Under the pieces are notes generated by a model that saw only the letters and a list, made by a program, of their open reading frames with translations, had not been told where the DNA came from and made no database searches. From Dermatemys mawii (taxonomy: Eukaryota > Chordata > Testudines > Dermatemydidae), in assembly GCA_007922305.1 (NCBI GenBank), contig ML677365.1:15153656-15217655 (forward strand): 64,000 bases of DNA, written 5' to 3'. Below are positions 11,791-24,639 of the stretch, one piece after another. How positions within the stretch are numbered: the stretch's first letter is position 1; the number at the start of each line of letters is the position of its first letter. Made by a program: the position numbers and the translations under genes.

Positions 11791-12083
11791 GGCTTTATCT
11801 ACACTACCATGATAAGCTGACCTAAGTTATTCTACTCCAGCTACGTGAATAACATAGCTGGAGATGATGTAGCTTAGGTTGACTTATTGCAGTGTCTACA
11901 CCATGCTGCATCAACGGGAGACGCTTTCCCATCAATTTACATTCATCTTCTAGTTCTGGAGTACAGGGAGTCAACTGGAAAATGCTCTGCAGTCAATTTA
12001 ACGGGTCTTCACTAGACCCTTTAAATCGACGCCTGCTGCATTGATCGCAGCAGCGTCAATCCCCAGTAAGTGCAGAGTTGGCC
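11791..12083. mobile_element. PIF/Harbinger-like MITE
   Basis: The element begins ggctttatctacactacc and ends gtgcagagttggcc. It is flanked on both sides by TTA (11788-11790 and 12084-12086), the 3-bp target preference of Harbinger transposons. The left half has an internal stem (gctgacctaagttattct against gtagcttaggttgact). No coding capacity. Confidence 0.75.
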
Positions 12084-12548
12084 TTAGATGCTATGTTGAT
12101 GGACAAATACATGTACATGTAATATAGACAAATACTTTTTTGTGGGACTTCTCCCAAGAAATCCAAGCACAAAAGGATTCTAGTTAATCAGCTAGTTTTA
12201 AATTTACCTATCATGCGAAAAATTAAGGGTTGACCCACCTGCCATAGAAGCCTCTCGTTGACTCCACTGGCATCAGGATCAGACCATAAATATTCTTTTG
12301 AGGCAGGTTTTATATTTAATTCAAGATTTTTTAATGACTATTTTATCTATTTCAGGAAAAGGCACTGAAGTTTCCTGAATTTCATTAAGAGTGGTTTGAA
12401 TTTTTTTCACTCCCTCTGTGAATTAAATTCAGGTTTCAGTGAAAAACTGGTCTTACGGACATACTGTGTTTCACTTTCAAAGCTCAATTCACATATATTT
12501 ATGTCATACCCTTTTCTAGTTAACCAGTACAAAATATAAATCTTGATA
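12084..12548. other. Intron, nothing recognised
   Basis: No repeat termini, coding signal or RNA gene seen. Confidence 0.4.
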
Positions 12549-13362
12549 CAGTAACTCCTCATCTTAAAGTCATCCTGGTTAATGTTGTTTCATTATTATG
12601 TTGCTGATTAATTAGGGAACACGCTCATCTAAAGTTGCGCAATGCTCCCTTATAATGTCGTTTAGCAGCTGCCTGCTTTGTCCACTGCTTGCAGGAAGAG
12701 CAGCCCATTGCAGCCAGCTAGTGGAGACTTGGAAACAGGATGGACCGGCAGCTCCCTATCAGCTCCCCGTTACCCTAAGTTCCTTGTGCGGAAGCCACCC
12801 AGCAGGCTATCAATTGTTGGCAATTCAGCTGTCCCTCCCCGCCACTGCCATGTGCTGCTCCTGCCCTCTACCTTGGAGCTGCTCCTGGAGACTCCTGTTT
12901 GCTGAGGGAGAGAGGAAGAGGGGGGCTTAATATCAGGGTGTCCCCTTCCCCCCTTCTCCTGCACCCCGCTTACCCCATCTTCCATTGAGCAAGGGGGACA
13001 CACGACAGGATGGCGACAGCAGCTGTGGTTCCAGCTTGCTGGATCTAATTAACAAGGCAGTGTACTTAAGAGTGGGGTCAGCAAACTTAAAGGGGAAATG
13101 CACATCTCCCTCACACACACGTACATAGTGTGCGTGTCTCTGTCTCTTTCTGCCACGCCGTCTCCCCTCCCTCCATTCCTACTACCTTGTACAGTGCTAC
13201 ATTAACAACGAGTTAACACTTGAGGACTCAGCCAATTGCTAGTTCATCATTTAGCAGTAAGGTATTCCCTGGGAAATATCCCACCCTTTGACTTCACCAA
13301 ATCAACCAAGCTTCACAATCATCATCTCCGTGTACTGGTATTAACTTGTTTGTTTAAAACTT

Positions 13363-13418
<56 letters not shown>

Positions 13419-13580
13419 ACAGAGAAAGAGAGTCTTGTTTTGTGAAAAAAATTCTGAATCCTAATCTCTCCTCCCCCATTTACCTTAACTCTTATGGGGA
13501 AATTGGATTCGCTTAACAATGTTTTGCATAAAGTTGCATTTTTCAGGAACATAACTACAACGTTAAGTGAAGAGTTACGG
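12549..13580 (+). mobile_element. 1-kb TA-flanked DNA transposon derivative (copy 1 of 3)
   Basis: The termini cagtaactcctcatcttaa and ttaagtgaagagttacgg form inverted repeats, with TA outside (12547-12548, 13581-13582). It therefore looks like a Tc1/mariner-type non-autonomous element. It contains a GC-richer core (12660-12960), which is antiparallel to the cores at 26770-27120 and 51130-51460, and a long (GT)n. Reading frames in the core are open only by chance, since they differ between copies. Confidence 0.8.
13366..13418. repeat. (GT)n microsatellite
   Basis: About 26 uninterrupted GT units inside the TA-flanked element. In the two sister copies the same place holds shorter CA/TA runs, so this is a locus-specific expansion of a repeat carried by the family. 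Confidence 0.95.
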
Positions 13581-13812
13581 TAACAACTGTTATGCAATCT
13601 TTGGGAATATGAAGGAACAGACCCTTAGAGTCATGATGTACATTTTAGGGACACATGGGAGTACATCCTCCCAAAAAAACAAAAACAATTTTCAGCTTGA
13701 GTGAAAAACAATTTGTTTCTCTCCCTCCCCCCCCAAAAAAAACCTTTCAGCCCCAACCTGGAGGAAGAAGACAGAGGTAAGGTGTCAAGCGCAAAGAAGA
13801 GAGGAAGGAGGA

Positions 13813-14134
13813 CAATAGAACCTCATAGTTATGAAGATCAGAGTTACGAACTGACCAGTCTACCATATGCTTCATTTGGAACTGGAAGAACACAATCAGG
13901 CAGTAGCAGAGACAAAAAAATAAAAATACAGTATAGTACTGTTAAACAAACCACGATAAAAACAAAGGGAAAATAGCATTTTTCTTCTGCATAGTAAAGT
14001 TTCAAAGCTGCGTTAAGTCAGTCTTCTACTGTAAACTTTTGAAATAACCATAATGTTTTGTTCAGGGTTATGAATATTTCAGAGTTATGAACAACCTCCT
14101 TTCTGGAGGTGTTCGCAACTCTGAGGTTCTACTA
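13813..14134. mobile_element. Palindromic-end DNA transposon derivative (copy 1 of 2)
   Basis: The left end caatagaacctcatagttatg and right end cgcaactctgaggttctact are inverted copies of a 'CAGTAGAACCTCAGAGTTACGAAC'-like terminus. The middle shares 'cagtatagtactgttaaac' and 'taaacttttgaaa' with the copy at 39317-39687. Non-coding. Confidence 0.7.
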
Positions 14135-17100
14135 CAGTCTGAGGTTACCTAGTACAGTTGCACTCAGAACTCTCTCTCCACATGGACAAGCTAGCTGATG
14201 AGCCGGGTAGGGAGGAGGCATCAGAAGTTACAATCTCCTGTCTCTAGGAACCAACTCTGCCTCCATGATAGGTAGGCAGCTCTCTCTGTTCCCTTCCAAT
14301 CCAACCCTCCCTCCCCCTACCATCATCACCTCCAGCTCTAAGTACAGAGTGGAGAGTGCCAAGCTTGGTAGGCAGTAAGACTCAGCCATCAGCCTCTGGC
14401 CCCTTTGCCCAGAAGCACCAACTCTAGTCCTTCTTCCTCATTCCTTCCCTCCTGCACACCCAAGAGGCAGGATCAGGTATGGGAGAGAGGGTCGGTCACA
14501 TTTCTGGGGAGTGGCACTGATGTCTGAGAGAAGAGTTTTCGGGAGGGGATGGTATCTTATGGGAGGAACCTTTGGGGAGGAAAGTGGTGGCAGGGAGGGA
14601 GACAGGCTTGGAGGAGACTTGGGATAACAGATTTGTGGGGAGTTGGGGCAGATGGAGGAGAAAAGTTGTTTGGTGGGAGAGAAGAGGAGTTTGGTGAGAG
14701 AGAAAGAGTAAAGGCTAACAAAGGGGTCTGGTGAGTGGAGAGTGAAAGACAGATGATTAATGGAAAAATAGTGCTTTGGAAGAAAAGACTGGAGATTTGA
14801 GGAAGCAAATTGTTTGGGGAGGAGAGGTGTGCAGAGTCTCGGTTGTGGAGGTGTACGTGTGGACTTCTGTTGAAGTAGTCTTCTTGGAAGGGAAGGATTC
14901 CTGGCACTCTGAGTGCCTCTGTCCCTCCCATTTTCTTGTCAAAATTAGTCCATTTCTTAAAATGGACAGGAGTATTCCAATTTTAAGTGTAATTATTATT
15001 CTAACTCAACAGCGAACACATTACAGCAGTGATATAGCTAATTTGTGGATGATCTGGGATAAGAAGCAGTCTTGAGACTTTGTGAACAGGACTGATAAAA
15101 TAGTGTTCAACATAATTAATCTCTGGAAGAAAAGCAAGTACTCTACTGTTGGAACACTTCTTGAAATCTCCTTTCAATTAAAAACATGAATATTTAAATT
15201 GTTTCCAATTCAAAACTTCAGAAATGAAATTCTTCATCTCGAGATTTTAAATATTTTTCTGGAAAAAAGAATAGAAGCACCCCTTATGTAAAAAAACAGT
15301 AACACCTCTTTTAATTACAATAAATTTGGGGGGTTTGTTGACGAAGGGGTGACAAAACAAATGAAAATGTTCTGTAATGAAAATTAATTCTGACAAGTTT
15401 TGTTTATTTTTAGTAACTAAGTACATTAAGAAAACATTATACCAGCATACTACTTAAACTGCGTCATAAATTATTATACAATGACCTCATGACTTTGAGG
15501 TGTCCTGGAGTCCATGAATGCTAAACAGGTGCTGAGGCAGGTTAATTTAGCATCATAAATTTAATATCCAATTATTTCAAAGGGGAAGGGGAATGAAAAA
15601 AGTCTTCTTTTTCATTCATGATCATCAGATTATTCAACCCCCAATGTACTGTACTAGACACAGACCTACATATTACACACAAATAAAGAGTTCTTTTGTA
15701 CAAGAGTGTGCAGGCAATTAGTTCTTGATGATGGCTTGACTCAGAACAGATCCACTGTAAATCACTAAAAGTGAAAATAACTAACTCTGTTTAATTTTAG
15801 CCTGAGAGACAAGTAAGGGAAAAAGTGTGCTTTGCTACTCTGCTTACTGCCAAAATGGCTCACTTAGCCACATTCCAAACAGGCTTTACCAATTAGCTAT
15901 CCCAGGGCACCACAATCATTTTCAGTTACATCCCAAAGTGAAGAATGAGAGCTGAAGCAGGGGTTAGAGACTGAAGTTACATAGCATGAAAATTAAACAT
16001 GCACACTTTTTGTCAGTTTAATAACATATGTGACAAGTCAGTAAGATTGCCTTGTAAAATATCAACTTATCTGAAGGACAAAGTGTCCTGCATTTTATCA
16101 GGAATCACTGAACCAGACAGGGAGAGCAGACATATCAATCTACATCAAAGTTTAAGTGACTATGAACACTTATATATTGCATTACGGCAGCTACAGTAAG
16201 TCAACAACTTTTATCATCTACTCATTGAGATATCTGTCTGCAAGTCTCACTATTTAAGGCTTATTTGAGTGGCTTTTTAAAAAGATCTACTTACAAACAC
16301 CAATCGTTTTAAGACAAATATTTTACATGTTACTTTATCTCAGAGGAAAAAATACAACCAAATGGGCTAGGTTTTGGCAGAAAGAATACTTAGTTCCTAA
16401 GGTGAGTGGGAAGACCAATATGTGCCCAGTCATGATCAAAATCATTGACAAAACCCTAAATGACTTCAATGTGAGTAGGATCAGGCGCAATATGACTATT
16501 ATAAACTTCATTTTTATGTAATACTGAAATGTTAGCAAAGTGTCAAATATATTTTGTCTCAATTCTCGTCTATTGTTTGAAAATCCTATAGAATAATAAA
16601 CAAAGACCACAAACCTTTATTTAACATTACACAGGCTACCTAAAGGCAAAGATATTCACTAGGGAAAGATGTTACAGACAGTACACCGAAACATGAGGAA
16701 GAATGAACACACGCTTGCATAGTTCTAGGGTTACTTTAGTAGATTTTCTTTGTTTTAAGACTCACAAGTACAATTGAAAAGTTGAGTTGTCTAGGCCAAT
16801 ATTCAAATACCTTTTGTAACAACCACAGTATTTTCCCCAGTACTAATGTTTAAACCAACTTTTCCCTTCAAATCAGGCATTTTAAAATACAGTTTCTCCA
16901 CAGATCACTCATATGCACATGTTCCCACAAACACACACAAAGAAACCTAAATATTTAATTATGCTTTAATGCTATTTGCCTTCCAAGTAACAGCTTTTGG
17001 TCTTAAGAAATACTTCATAGTTTAATGGTCAATACTTGTATGTTATGTACTGTAATTAAGTATCTATCGTACTAGCAATAAAAACAATATGCAAATAATA

Positions 17101-18441
17101 TAAATGTAATGTTTTGACCTGTTTAACATAAAAATACATAAATTGTGGAGGCATAACTTTCAAGCACATGTTCTAACAAACAATTTTAGGGGTTCATGAG
17201 AATCATAGTACGTATGGACATCTATATGTGCATCTGAACATATGCAAACCACAAGGGATGACATTAAAGAAAACACATCAAAATACCCAAATTCATTCAA
17301 CACATTGGCTAGATACAAAAGGTTCTGCTGCTTATTGCTGTAAATCAGGTGCAACTTCACTGAAGTGAAAGGAGTTACACTGCTGTAAAAAAGAAGACGT
17401 GTGTGATCAGAATCAGGCCCCAAAGTGAAGAATACGCAATCAAGCTGTTCAGAATAGTTCTCATCATGCTCCCATCATTCAGTAAAAATTCAGAGCCTAG
17501 TTCTGCCTTCTGCTAGGTCAGTTAAGACCCACACCTTCATTACAGGGTAAAATTTGGATCTTATTTTAGAAACAAATGCAGTTTATTGCATATGTGACAA
17601 ACTGAGATATAACAAATTTTCACCAAAAATTGCTAAAATGTTAATATTTAATATGTATGATATACAATTTTGAAATACAAAATATTTTTTTCAGTAACTG
17701 CTTCCTAGTTTTTCTATTCCACTTAAACAAAACTATGTTCATTGACTTTGAGGGTACAGGGATGTGGAGTTGGGAAGTTGGCTAAAGAAGAAACACCATT
17801 TATTCAGCATGACTAGCAAATGTAAGGGCAGCTGCAGCATACATGATATGTGTCAGCTCTCTTTTGTGTTATTTCTGATTTGTCTCTGTGAAAACATGGT
17901 AACAGATGGCTATTACCCTGCTGAGCAGAACAGCCCTCCCTCCCCTAAATTATAGCTCTTAATATTAGGATCTTTTCTTTATAAGCTATTATGAAACTTT
18001 CTCATGCCCACATTCATGTTTTAGACACTTCTATTATTTATCATTTGATGTTGTTAAAATGAGGGAGCATGATATGGAGCTTCACATTTAGCAGATTTTC
18101 AACAGTTTATAACTTGATTAAATCTGAATGAATTTTCAGGGTGTCAGCAAAAAGCACATCCCTGACCCAAGATGATCACCTCAGTAGGAGCTTTGAGAAT
18201 CTGCACGACTGATATATGACAAGTAGATGCTGCATAAACTGGTAGCCTCTCCTTTCCGCAGCAGAAAGAGTGTTAAGTACTTCTGGTGTAAGAATTTCAG
18301 TGTGCACATAGAATTAAGTATTTAGACAGGCTATCCATTTAAATCAACTCTGGACTTACATGGACAGGCCTTTATCTTTTTGCCAAAAGCTATAAACCAT
18401 CTTGAGAATTTTTTAACAACCTTTGACTCATCAAAGAAATA
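14135..18441. other. Intron; purine-rich tract and a short old repeat
   Basis: A purine-rich (G/A) tract occupies about 14460-14850 on the plus strand and gives open frames on both strands without gene-like content. The sequence at 17335-17420, which on the minus strand starts ggggcctgattctgatcac and contains a hairpin around 'ttcacttcagtgaa', resembles a short repeat common in turtles and birds. The rest is AT-rich and unremarkable. Confidence 0.45.
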
Positions 18442-18646
18442 CAGGCATGTTGTGTCTTAGGCGTATTTAACATATACGATTTCCGCTTTACATGGTCAGA
18501 AAAAAAAGGGGGGGAGGGGTTTAAAAACTTCCTGTAGGAGGCGCGATTTCGCCTGCCATTGAAGTGAATGGGTTCTGGCTATAGGCGGTTTCTGCTTTAC
18601 GCGGTAACCGCAGAATGGAACCCACGCGCAAGACGCGACATCCCTG
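18442..18646. mobile_element. Tigger-like MITE, 205 bp
   Basis: The 22-bp ends match in inverse orientation at 17 positions (CAGGCATGTTGTGTCTTAGG and, read inward from the right, CAGGGATGTCGCGTCTTGCG). TA lies on both sides (18440-18441, 18647-18648). The interior repeats 'tttcngctttacncggt' in both halves. TA duplication plus a CAGG start points to a Tc1/mariner-pogo derivative. Confidence 0.8.
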
Positions 18647-19878
18647 TAAATGACAAACCTCTTTACTGCCAATGCTGGTCCTATGGGCGTCTTCTGCATA
18701 AACAAAGAACCTCAGAACTTTGGATCCATTACCAAAATATCTCATAAATAGATCTGAATAGCTTCTATCTGAGCACACCCATTCATCCTTGGACTACAGG
18801 ATTCAATAAGTGATCTAAGAGTCTTAGATTGTTGGAACAGCCCCTTGTAATGAAGTCTGTCGACTGCTCATGTGTTTAGGATGACCATGAACCTAGCCAA
18901 CTGGGCAGCACAAGGATGGGGAGGAAAACATTGGCTGAGTTCAGAAGTAACTGGGGCTCTTTACAGTCAGAAACTCAATCTGGAGAAGTTAAAAGGGAGA
19001 TACTAGTGCTGCTGTGATTTGATCAACAGCTAAACTGCCAGACAGTGACTGAGTTTTGAGATTGTTTAAAGAGACTGTAGTTTGGTCTGCTTTCACTTGT
19101 ATGAAAAAAAGGAGACCTTCCAGTTTATTTATTTCTGGGGCAAGAAGAGAAATACAAAACCCATTTTAAAAGAGATTGTTTTAGTTCATTTCTCTTGTAG
19201 GGCAAGGAGAATTTTCAGTTGTTCAGTTCTTTCTGGGTCAAAGTACAGAATGTATATACTTTTTTAAAAAAAATTAAAATTGTGTTAACAGAGTCAGGAG
19301 TCGTGATTTCATTTTTTGTTTATTTAACTAGGCTTAAGGCCTTTCGAACCCTCTTAAAGAGGAGGATCAAAAACTGTGGCCCTCTTCTAGTCCAAGAGCG
19401 CTTCTAGTCTCATTTGTAAAGAGAGAAAGAAGAAGGGCTGTGCCAAATTACTGAAAACTGGTGTCTTCCCAAGTGAAGAGAGACCATATAATGGGTACTA
19501 GGGGACTCTTCGGGTGCAAGAAGTTTAGGAAGGCAGCATACCCTACTGCTTTATTAAAGAATCCAGGACTCTAAATGGAAGGAGCATGACAAACTGGAGT
19601 TCCCATTTTTCTCATTACTCAGGAACTGCAAAATGGCAACCCCATCACAGCTCTATCAATCTCTGACTAATAAGGATCTGAGCTACTTTGAACCAAAGAG
19701 TGCTTTATAAATTCTGGATGATATTCTACTCTAAAACAAGGCAAAATGAAGAAATTCTGATTCCATGAATGGAAGTTCTGCTAGCTGTAATGGGGGTAGG
19801 ATTCAGCTTGCCCATAGTGGGTTCTCAGGTTTTCCTGCACTCCTGCAGACAAAATATGCATGACCTTCCCAAAGACTG
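18647..19878. other. Intron, nothing recognised
   Basis: No repeat ends, exon or RNA gene seen. Confidence 0.4.
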
Positions 19879-20965
19879 CACACTGCTCCTGGGGGTATTC
19901 TGTGCCAAAATATTAGAAATTCTGCACGAAAAAATAAAAATTCTGTGCGCAATATTTTAAAATTCTCCAAGTTTCATTTGTCAATAGATAACTGCAGAGG
20001 CTTCAGCTTAGCAGTGGGGAGCACAGGCCACTGGAAACTCCCTACCCCCCAAACCCTGGGGACTCAGTGGTAAGGCTGAACCTGACCTTGACACAGCACA
20101 AGGTCTGAGCCTGCCCCAGAAGCACCCTGGGGCCCATGTGTGGGGCATGCAGGCTCAACCAGGTAGGATTCAAGTGAGGAGGGGCTCAGTGTGGGGGAAT
20201 CCAGGTGTGGGACAATTGGGTGCAGGAAGCCCAGGGGGCGGATATGGATGCGCAGAGGCTTGTTGGGACAATTTCAGGTGCAAGGGCAATGGGACTCTGC
20301 TGGGGCTTCCAAGAGAAAATGGTTGGGACTCAGCAGAGGGGTCTGGATGTGGAGGTCTCAGCAGGGGGTCTGGGTGCCGGAGGAGTGGGGCTTTGTAAGG
20401 TGGGGATCTGAGTGTAGCTAGTAAGGGGTAAGTGGCATGGGGGGTCTTGATGTGTGGGCTCAGGGTGGTGCAGGAGGGTGGAGATTTGAGTGCAGGGAGC
20501 TCACTGGGGGGTGATCTGGATGCAGGGGTGGGTGTCCGGAGGCAGGGGGTCTTGATGCAAGGGGACTCCAGATGCAGAGGCTGAGGTTCAGTGAGGTAAG
20601 GTTTGGAGGAACAGGGGGGTTAGGGTATATGGGGGGAGGCTTGGTGGGAGCGAATGAGTATGGGAGGTCCAAATGCATGGAAGTTGGGTGGGTGGGGGAG
20701 CAGCCTCCCATACAGTGACCCTCTCTCTTCACTGCTGAGGAGTGATGGGGGCAGGATGCCGGGGAGGATGCTGAGCTTCCCGCAGCTGGGGGAGGTTTCT
20801 GGGGGTGAGTCTGACAGAGCCCAAGCCACTCTTTGTAGGGGAAGAGGAAGTCCCATCTATCCCTTTCTGTTTCCAGACCAGCTGGGACTAGCAGCTGATC
20901 CGGGCTCAGGGTAGGGGTATTCCTGAGTCCTATGGAGATTTACCTCTCCATCAGCTGCTCCAGGT
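19879..20965. mobile_element. Turtle interspersed repeat with internal G-rich tandem array
   Basis: The left part (ctgctcctgggggtattctgt, then an A-rich 'aaattctgtgcgcaatattttaaaattct') is a pattern I recognise as a multi-copy turtle repeat. From about 20130 to 20720 it becomes a decayed minisatellite of 'ggggtctggatgcaggg'-like units of variable length. The right edge near gctgctccaggtgtgg is only roughly inverted to the left edge. All open frames here are by-products of the array. Class uncertain. Confidence 0.55.
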
Positions 20966-20966
20966 G

Positions 20967-21090
20967 TGGTGTATGACTGTTCTTGAAGCTTCCCTTTGCT
21001 TCCTTGTCTATTTTATTTATATATATATATATGACTGTTCTTGAAGCTTCCCTTTGCTTCCTTGTCTATATATATATATTATATATATAT

Positions 21091-21122
<32 letters not shown>

Positions 21123-21128
21123 ATATAT
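20967..21128. repeat. Tandem duplication with expanded (TA)n
   Basis: A ~40-bp segment beginning atgactgttcttgaagctt occurs twice (about 20969-21012 and 21031-21069). Each copy is followed by a TA run; the second run reaches about 60 bp. This is a recent local duplication, as the copies are nearly identical. Confidence 0.9.
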
Positions 21129-22690
21129 TCTGTTAATGATAATACAAACCCAGCCCAGAATAAATATGTTACCCTGTTAAGATAAATATAAAGCTGTAAG
21201 AAAAATATTTATGGTTCCCAGCTGGGACAAGACAATAAATAAGTGGATAAAACTAGAAAGTTACAGGAAGAAGAATGGGATACATATTTAATTTCACTAT
21301 AGGAAAGGAAATGTATTATTTTTATTTATATTAACCATAAACTATTATATGGCAAGGCTATGTGGCAATACAACCCCTTGACTTCTAGATTGTTACATCA
21401 TGATTATATCTAGCTTAGTATATCATGGCTGTAACAGTAATATCTGAGCACCTCAACATACTACAACATAGTCTCTCTATAAGAACTATGTAGGCCTATT
21501 TTTCTTATGACATTCTGCTAATTATTTGTCAAAAGAAATCCATAAAGAGTTGACATAAACCAGTCTTTTCCATTGGGGGGGTTACATTAATTTATTGAGA
21601 TAATTTTGTACAACCATATATTATTTTTTCATCTGTCTTAAAATGGGAGCAATCAACACTCTGATAAATGCCTGGAAGTTGCCCTAGCTTCTGTATCTGT
21701 AAATACCTCATATCATCTGCTAGAGTGTTACTTTGGAATTTCTTACTGTAGTATTCTTACGTGAATTGAAACAGATCTGTTCCCCCTATGGTAACAGTAT
21801 ACCAAGGGAACTATTTTCCTTCTTTCTTGTAGCAGTAGAATGTTTGTAGCATAATGACTATGGATACCAATGGGCTTTACACTGAAAAATGCAAACCTAA
21901 AATCACTTAAAAATAATTTGAACAATATGCAGCTGTAACTCTTATATTTCCTTTTATTCTTAAACATTATAGTTCCCCAGAGGTAACAGGAAACACACTG
22001 AAGATTTCACACACTTTCTTAGGTGCTCAATAAAAAAATATATATTACCAGAGCAGTTGAGGCACAAGAAAATAATTTTAAGGGGCAAACAGTTCTTACA
22101 GATAAGACTGGATTTCAGACTGTCCTCTTCTATAGGGAACAGAAAACCATAAACAGAAGAAAAGGAAAGGTAACTTGAAGTATACAATTTATTCTAAATA
22201 GAAAACCTCAATTAATTCATCTAACCCATCATGCAATACTGCAGAAATTCAAAATGGCAATAAATAGCAAATGAATATATTTGCCAATCAATCAACCATT
22301 TTCTGAGCTAGGATTATAATTCCAGCAGGGTGGCAGAAAAAAAAACTATTTGTAGTTCTTTACAGTATCATATTTGTGACACTACAGTGTAGTTAAGATT
22401 GAGCAGGCAGTTCCACCATAAACATTTTTTTTTTTTTTTTACAAGCACACTTCAACTGAAACTTGGCATATGAGATCTCAGCTTGAGAGCAAATATTTTT
22501 TGATAAATTCTGGGGAGAAAATCTGACAGTTTTGAAGTTACATGGAACCAAAGAAATAGAAGTTTCATACTTTCAGATACCATGTACTTAAAGGGGCTAA
22601 ATTATCTAAGGGGACACAAGTTTCTTTTCAGTGTGAAACTTCACAGTTAGTTGCATGTGAAGTGTACTAATACTTATACATGTGACCAAT
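21129..22690. other. Unique AT-rich intron
   Basis: Poly-T at about 22423-22440. No repeat ends, exon or RNA gene recognised. Confidence 0.45.
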
Positions 22691-23235
22691 AGAATGAAAT
22701 GTGTTCACCCCCACACCTGCCTGGAAGGAGTTAATGAGGCTGAGAAGGGGTCAACTAATGAGATAGGACACAGCTGAGGGGAATTAAGGGACCTAATTAC
22801 TTAGGGGGCCTAAGTAATCTCCTGAATGATGATGGAGGCAGGCTGAGAAGTAACAGCCTGGGCTAGGATAAAGCCAGGAAGCTGGCAATAGAAAGGGGCT
22901 TCAGAGATGCCGTCTTCAGTCACTCTCTGTGGGGAGAGAGGTGTGTTTGGGCCTATGAAATTTTAATCTTCAGTTATTCCCTGGGAAAAGCGAGTTTGGG
23001 CTGACAAACCCACAGGCAGCGAAACCAGAAGATATAGGAGAGGCTCAGGGAAAGGGCAGCAAAGTTTAGGATGGTGCAGCGCTTGGCTCCTGATTAGAAG
23101 ATCCCTGTGCTGGAACCAAGAGAAGAGGGGTAGGGACAGATTCCCCTACCAGCCATTGGGGAAATGGCACCAGAAAGACTTTGATAACCTGGAAAGGGAG
23201 GACTATAGTGACCTGGCCACAGGGCCACACCACAA
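22690..23235. repeat. Unclassified repeat-like block, possibly LTR-derived
   Basis: Purine-rich, low in stops but not coding, and abruptly different in composition from the flanking AT-rich intron. It begins near a run 'cacccccacacctgcctgg' and ends where the Harbinger remnant starts. I recall similar sequence in turtle LTR elements but see no TG...CA ends here. Confidence 0.35.
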
Positions 23236-23736
23236 AGCCCTGGTCTACACTACAAGATTAGATCAAATTTAACTGTGTTAGATCGATTTTATACTCAATG
23301 CACAACCAACCCCATTCCATCAACCTCAAGGGCTCTTAAAATTGACTGTTGCCCTCCTCCCCGGTAAGGGGATTAGTGCTAAAATCAACCTTGCTGGGTC
23401 ATATTTGGGGTAGCGCAGACGCAATTTGAAGGTATTGGCCTTCAAGAACTATCCCAGAGTACTCCAATGTGACCACTCTAGATAGCACTTTCAACTCAGA
23501 TGCACAAGCCAGGTACACATGAAAAGCCCTGGGAACTTTTGAATTTCATTTCCATTTTGGTCATTGCGGTGAGCTCAGCAGCACAGGTGACCATGAAGTC
23601 CCGGAATTGCAAATGAGCTTCAGCATGGACCAAGCGTGAGACACGGGTCTGACTGCAGTACGGGGAGAAGAATCTGTGCAGGTCAAACTCCAATCCAAAA
23701 GAAGAAATGCTAATATATGTCAAAATTGCACAGGGC

Positions 23737-24106
23737 ATGGTGGAGAGGAGCTACAACAGGGACACATAGCAGTGCTGCATGAAAATTAAGGCACTCAGGC
23801 AAGCTTATCAAAAGACAAAGGAGGCAAACGGTCATTTTGGATCAGAGCCCCAGACATGCAGGTTCTATTATCAGCTGCATGGCATTCTACAGGAAGACCC
23901 CCAACGACTGTGCGTGGACATCTGCAAGGTGGGAGTCTCACGCAACAGGGAGGAGGATTTTGTGGATGAATAAGAGGAGGAAGAGAATGCACAGCAGGCA
24001 AGTGGAGAATCTGTTCTCCCCAGCAGCCAGTACCTTTTCATCACCCTGGAGCCAATACCCTCCTGTCGCAGGGCAGAGGTTTTAAACACCTCTGCTGCCT
24101 ACTAAA
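23737..24106 (+). pseudogene. Myb/SANT-like DNA-binding protein of a Harbinger element, broken
   Basis: From an ATG at 23737 the frame reads through a KALRQAYQKTKEANG segment and a SEPQTCRFY segment, the end of a trihelix-like Myb/SANT domain. Such proteins are the second gene of PIF/Harbinger transposons, where they bind DNA and carry the transposase into the nucleus. Two in-frame stops break it: TAG at 23767-23769 and TAA at 23971-23973. Beyond the second stop the same frame continues with an acidic EEEE stretch and a plausible C-terminal tail up to about 24106. Single-base changes therefore killed an otherwise collinear gene. The upstream half of the domain lies in 23550-23736 and is too diverged to place. 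Turtle genomes carry many annotated copies of this protein family, as I recall; not checked. Confidence 0.6.
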
Positions 24107-24124
24107 GACCATGCTTCCCTGTAG

Positions 24125-24480
24125 CATGGCTGAGTTAAAGGGCTAAAACCCTGGGCAGGGAGCCCAGCTGAAGGCACTACTCAGAGCAGGCTCAGTGCAA
24201 AGTACTGAGCTAGGTGGAACCACTGGGGCTGATGACTGGGAAAGGCTACAAACACAGGGAAGAGCTTAGAAATGGGGCTAGCCAGGCAGGAGGATAGGGG
24301 GCATCTAGCCCTGTCTCTGCTGGTTGAGACAAGCCTCAAGGGGCCAGAGGACCAGGTGAGGGGTCTGTGAGGGGTTTGATTTGGGGGAATTTGGGACTAT
24401 GTCAGCACTGTAAATAAAAGAGCACAGGTGAAGCACCAAAGTGGAGTGTTTGAGACATTTCTTTCAACAGCCTAAGCACG
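24125..24480. repeat. Unclassified insertion inside the Harbinger remnant, LTR-like
   Basis: Composition and lack of family match set it apart from the Harbinger sequence on both sides. An aataaaag signal near 24413 with a following GT/T-rich stretch would fit an LTR R-U5 region. Boundaries are estimates. Confidence 0.3.
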
Positions 24481-24639
24481 GGGCACAGAGACTAGGGGAA
24501 TGAAGCCTGTGCCTCCCAGTGACACCTCCCAAGGCAGGTTCCCAGAATCTGAAGCCGGAGAATAAACATTTGAAAATACACTACAGGGTTTAAAAGCAAA
24601 TGTGTTTTATGCCATGAAGACATGATGATGCATTCACAG

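Noticed and set aside
14549..14931. Open frames on both strands in a purine-rich region
   Set aside because: Compositional artefact of a G/A-rich tract; the two strands give mirror low-complexity proteins.
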